A DNA stretch of 11,855 bases, taken from Clavulina sp. PMI_390. Taxonomy: Eukaryota; Basidiomycota; Agaricomycetes; Cantharellales; Hydnaceae. The stretch is taken from positions 24,217-36,071 of the forward strand of contig WIDE01000199.1 in the NCBI GenBank assembly GCA_015039315.1, read 5' to 3'. Shown piece by piece: positions 8,956 to 11,855 of this stretch. Position 1 is the stretch's first letter, and the number at the start of each line of letters is the position of its first letter. The notes below the pieces were generated by a model. That model worked only from the letters and a program-made list of their open reading frames with translations. It searched no databases and was not told the origin of the DNA. The translations under genes and the position numbers were made by a program.

Positions 8956-10582
8956 ATGAAATCATTCACGACCCTGTTCGCGGCGACTACGCTGCTCGCC
9001 AACACTGCTATGGCAGCAGACATTACTGGCCTGCTCAACACTTTGCATGGGCTCAACCTCACTTCCCTTGTCGGAGCGGCGACTACGGTCGCCAACACCA
9101 CTGGCGGTGCTCGCTTGCTTTCTCTCCTCGAGAATAACTCGTCTGCGATTACCCTCTTCGCGCCCTCCAACGCGGTCAGTCCGCCTTTTCACTTTCACAA
9201 ACCCGTAACTGATCCCGATCTTCCAATGACAGGCGTTCGCTGGTGTCAACCCTTACTTTGCCAACGATCCCGTTTGGTTGCAACAGGCCTGTGAGTAGCA
9301 GTCGCGTTCAACATCTTGTGTCTCGGGCATCCTAGTGACAAGTGTTGTCCTCCAATCGCGACCCGACCACCAACCGACTGGCTGTGTTTGTGCCTGGCTC
9401 TGCCTCGTGTCCTTGTCCCCGGATGCGTCATTCCGCCGCTCAACTGAAAAAAATAATTCCCTCATAAATTTGCAAATCGTGAATCTATCTTTGGGCTTGG
9501 CCTCGCCTCATGCACGTGTGGGTGTGGATGTCAAACGCTGGCGTCATCGTGATGCATCTGGATTCTTCACCCTCACCCGCTGTCTCGGTTATCGGAATAT
9601 TTCGCCTCGATTTTCCGCGCTTTTCCAGTGGCTTATCACGTCGTCCCTGAGAGCGTGGACGTTGACAGCATCCCCACCAGCCCTGATAACGCCATCTACC
9701 CCACCGCCCTCAACGACCCCTCCGTCGTGAAGCACTTTGGCGAGATCCCCCAGTACCTCGGTCTCGTTAAAGCCGGCAGTGAGTAGCTGTTTACTTGACC
9801 TGCTTCCCTAGAGCTGCTTGCTGATATATCTTGCGTTGCCTCCAACAGACAAGACATTGATCACCAACCAGAACAACTGGCCTTGCATCGTCCTCAAGAC
9901 CACCAGCTATCAGAATGTGAGATCCCGCGATCCTAACTCGCGCTCCATTTGTGCTCGAATCATCGCAAAGTAAACTAACTCGTCAACCTATGGTGTATAG
10001 GTTCTTATTCACGTTATTTCCACCGTGATTGATCTGCCCCCCGCCATGCTCGACGCCCTCACGCTCCCCTCGTACCCCTGGACCGCAAACCTCACCACGC
10101 TCGTAGCACTCTCAGGCACCTCCTCCGACTCGGCCATCGCGACGTCCAAGGACATCACCATCTTCGCACCCAACAACCAAGCCATCACCGACGCCATCTC
10201 GCACGGGCGCATCTCCTCGTCGCCCAACGCCACCACCGTCGCGGCCCTCATCTCGAACCACATCGTCAATGGCACGATCCTGTTCACCGGCAAGGACCAG
10301 GCTGACTACACTTCTGCTGGTGGTGAGACCATCACCTTCGGCAAGGGTGGTGCGTTTGGCTACGTCGTGTACTACAAGGGCGAGCTCGTCGCGAACGTCA
10401 TTCAGGGTGACATCATCACTCAGAATGGTGTCTTGCACATCATCGATGCTGTCCTTCCCGAATTCGAGACGAACGGTGCTGCCGCGAGCAGCGCATGGAG
10501 CTCTGAGCTCGCCGCTGCTACCAGCACTGCGCCCCCCGCCAAGAGGACGTTGGGTAACAGCAGGTTCTTCCGTCGTTTGTAA
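8956..10582 (+). CDS. Secreted fasciclin (FAS1) two-domain protein, five exons
   Basis: Probable cell-surface or wall-associated adhesion protein. Exons: 8956-9174, 9233-9290, 9629-9778, 9849-9916, 10001-10582. Introns are 58, 338, 70 and 84 bp, all GT-AG and frame-preserving, giving 358 residues. A signal peptide (residues 1-20, cleavage likely after AMA) starts the protein. FAS1 domain 1 has the H1-type motif ITLFAPSNAAFA (65-76), the conserved Tyr-His in LAYHVV (93-98) and an H2-type NVLIHVISTVIDLP (165-178). Domain 2 has DITIFAPNN (216-224), NHIV (252-255, Asn replacing the usual Tyr) and GVLHIIDAVLP (308-318). Seven N-glycosylation sequons are visible (N34, N47, N61, N143, N195, N241, N255). 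No hydrophobic C-terminal GPI signal exists; the end is basic (FFRRL) and has a KR site at 346-347. Codons are GC-rich, mostly C-ending in exon 5. The ATG has A at -3. Confidence 0.92.
9291..9628 (+). other. Unusually long intron in the fasciclin gene
   Basis: Intron 2 is 338 bp, from GTGAGT to TTTTCCAG, against 52-85 bp for the other introns here. Its removal joins residue L93 to AYHVV, restoring the conserved Tyr-His motif, so the junction is well supported. The intron has a CACGTG E-box-like hexamer near 9513 and an AT-rich patch around 9447-9480. No extra exon is evident. Confidence 0.7.
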
Positions 10583-10940
10583 GCGCGGAAGTGTGTTTCG
10601 GACAGTTTCCTTTCCTTTGCCCACTTCCTTACTTGTTTGACTGGTTGATCTGCCTGCTGCGTCATATACCCAACCCCTTGCGTTATGCTCTGCCCCCACT
10701 CTACGTTGCGCGCGCGTCCCTCTATCACATCCCTTCATATTGCCCCCATACCCAACCCCCTCCTGCCCTTCACCCCCGCAACGACCCCCTCCCATCTCCT
10801 TTTGACTTATTCTTACCCATTCGCATTTCGTCTTCTCCAAGACGGACAATTGTAGCACTGATGCTTTTTCCCTTACTTGCTTCCTCTTTGACGACCTCAT
10901 TTTCTTTACGCCCCCCTCCTCGAACGAACGATTCAATCTA
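10583..10940 (+). other. Pyrimidine-rich 3' flank of the fasciclin gene
   Basis: The plus strand is strongly C+T-biased from about 10600 to 10930, with long C and CT runs. It probably includes the 3' UTR of the fasciclin gene. Long antisense frames across it (10112-10978 minus) come from this bias and from the GC-rich coding strand. An alternative view is the pyrimidine-rich leader of a plus-strand gene; a small frame at 10861-10941 starts with hydrophobic residues, but no gene follows. Confidence 0.45.
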
Positions 10941-11617
10941 ACGATCGCCGTTTTGGCTTTGTGTTCCACGTGTGTCAATTACTGCTACAGCACTTCGGTG
11001 CTACTTGTTTCAATATGAACGACGTTCTGTCCCAACCTGCCAAGAGTGTTGAGTCGATTAGGTGCGATGAGGGATTCACCTCGGTCCGTAGCGTAGATCC
11101 ACCTCATAGACAATGCTCTCAACGAATACCAGAGAGTATCATTGACCTACTTTGAGGACGGTCAAGATTACTGTCGCTACTGGCGGCCCGCGCCCGTCAT
11201 CATTCACAATTATGCCTGCCAACAACATTAGAGGGTTATGCCCACAGATGCGATCGCGAGTAGAATACCTCGGTAATTAATCCCTCAGAAACCCGAGTCG
11301 AGCCAAGTCTGGGGATGAGAAGACGGTTCCTTAGAGTATACAGATGAGAAACGTAGGAACACGTCTCCGAAGGAGCTGTTGAGGAGTGACAATTTGAGGA
11401 TTCACAGGTCGTCAGGCGTATTGAGCTCGGGCTCGATTCGTGTTATGATGAAATTGCGTAGTGCTGGTGAAGGTAGGAATATAAACCGGAGGAAACGGCA
11501 TTTCGAGGTATTGGATTACTGTACAAATACGATAGTTAATTCAGTCACGCATCACAGCAGCCCATGAGGTGAATTAAAAAGTAACGCATAACGGGGCCTT
11601 GGGGGCGCCACCGGAGA
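10941..11617. other. Non-coding sequence, nothing recognised
   Basis: Only short open frames (62-64 codons at 10961-11155 and 11379-11567) are present, with no motifs. No RNA gene or repeat was recognised. Confidence 0.45.
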
Positions 11618-11653
11618 TTGCCGAAGTTGCCGAAAATGCCGAAAATGCCGAAA
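11618..11653. repeat. 9-bp tandem repeat (WTGCCGAAR) x4
   Basis: Four adjacent nonamers occur: TTGCCGAAG, TTGCCGAAA, ATGCCGAAA, ATGCCGAAA. They are followed by a decaying A-rich tail of TCCCAAAA-type words to about 11700. The block sits in an otherwise structureless region and could be part of a non-autonomous mobile element or a minisatellite seed. Confidence 0.6.
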
Positions 11654-11855
11654 ATGCTCCCAAAAATTCAGAAAAATCTCCCAAAACACCTAAAACTGTC
11701 CCAATCGCTCATAAATTTTGCATATGATGCGTAACATCTAGCTAGGGTTGTGGAAAGGCTGCCGCGATGTGTGCCTTGGTGAACCTGTCACAGTAGCGTC
11801 ACAGTCGCATATCCTCAGAATCGATCTCCCACTTGCAAAAGATCGTTCTGGTAAG
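11654..11855. other. Right edge, A-rich then unassigned
   Basis: After the nonamer repeats the plus strand is A-rich with TCCCAAAA-like words until about 11720, then of mixed composition to the end of the window. Partly inverted sequences GTAACGCAT (11581-11589) and ATGCGTAAC (about 11727-11735) flank the repeat block at near-equal distance; they match imperfectly. No gene was seen. Confidence 0.3.

Noticed and set aside
9335..9730. Plus-strand ORF of 131 codons
   Set aside because: It lies across the long intron and in a different frame from the FAS1 exon that restores the conserved Tyr-His motif.
10500..10582. GPI-anchor signal on the fasciclin protein
   Set aside because: The C-terminus lacks a hydrophobic tail and ends with basic residues.
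10112..10978. Long minus-strand ORF of 288 codons across the fasciclin gene and its 3' flank
   Set aside because: It is antisense to a well-supported FAS1 exon and is rich in Arg/Gly/Asp from GC-rich codons; a shadow frame.

Overview
The window looks like nuclear DNA of a filamentous basidiomycete, most likely an Agaricomycete. Both convincing genes are interrupted by short GT-AG introns (mostly 52-85 bp). One belongs to the large NACHT-WD40 (NLR-like) repertoire of mushroom-forming fungi, and the other is a secreted fasciclin-domain protein with fungal-style regulatory DNA (TATA box, pyrimidine-rich leader). There are no bacterial operon features.

Layout. Positions 1-468 hold the tail of an unidentified reading frame and non-coding sequence. 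Positions 469-5864 (minus strand) carry a seven-exon gene for a ~1671-residue STAND/NLR-like protein: a novel-looking beta-rich N-terminus, a linker, a helical segment, a NACHT NTPase with Walker A and B, a winged-helix/ARC-like region, 14 WD40 repeats and a conserved C-terminal tail. All six introns keep the frame, so the gene looks intact. Positions 5865-8840 are a 3 kb stretch without a convincing gene. It holds an isolated TATA-type promoter, a cluster of TGACGT (bZIP/CRE half-site) motifs with a tandem hexamer array, some doubtful ORFs and a short palindrome. Positions 8956-10582 (plus strand) carry a five-exon gene for a secreted two-domain FAS1 protein of 358 residues. Positions 10583-11855 are non-coding: a pyrimidine-rich 3' flank, a stretch with nothing recognisable, and a 9-bp tandem repeat near the right end.

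The most striking structure is compositional. From position 1 to about 4986 CpG is almost absent: none before position 637 and about 14 in the first 4260 bases. CpG becomes ordinary immediately to the right. The boundary falls inside the NACHT-WD40 gene, at the exon 4/intron 4 junction, so exons 1-4 have normal CpG and exons 5-7 (helical region, NACHT, WD40) are CpG-depleted yet free of stop codons. This resembles long-term cytosine methylation, or a relocated segment joined to a different 5' end.

The two genes need not work together. The NACHT-WD40 protein is expected to be an intracellular sensor and the FAS1 protein acts at the cell surface or wall. They point away from each other, with transcription diverging from the central intergenic region.
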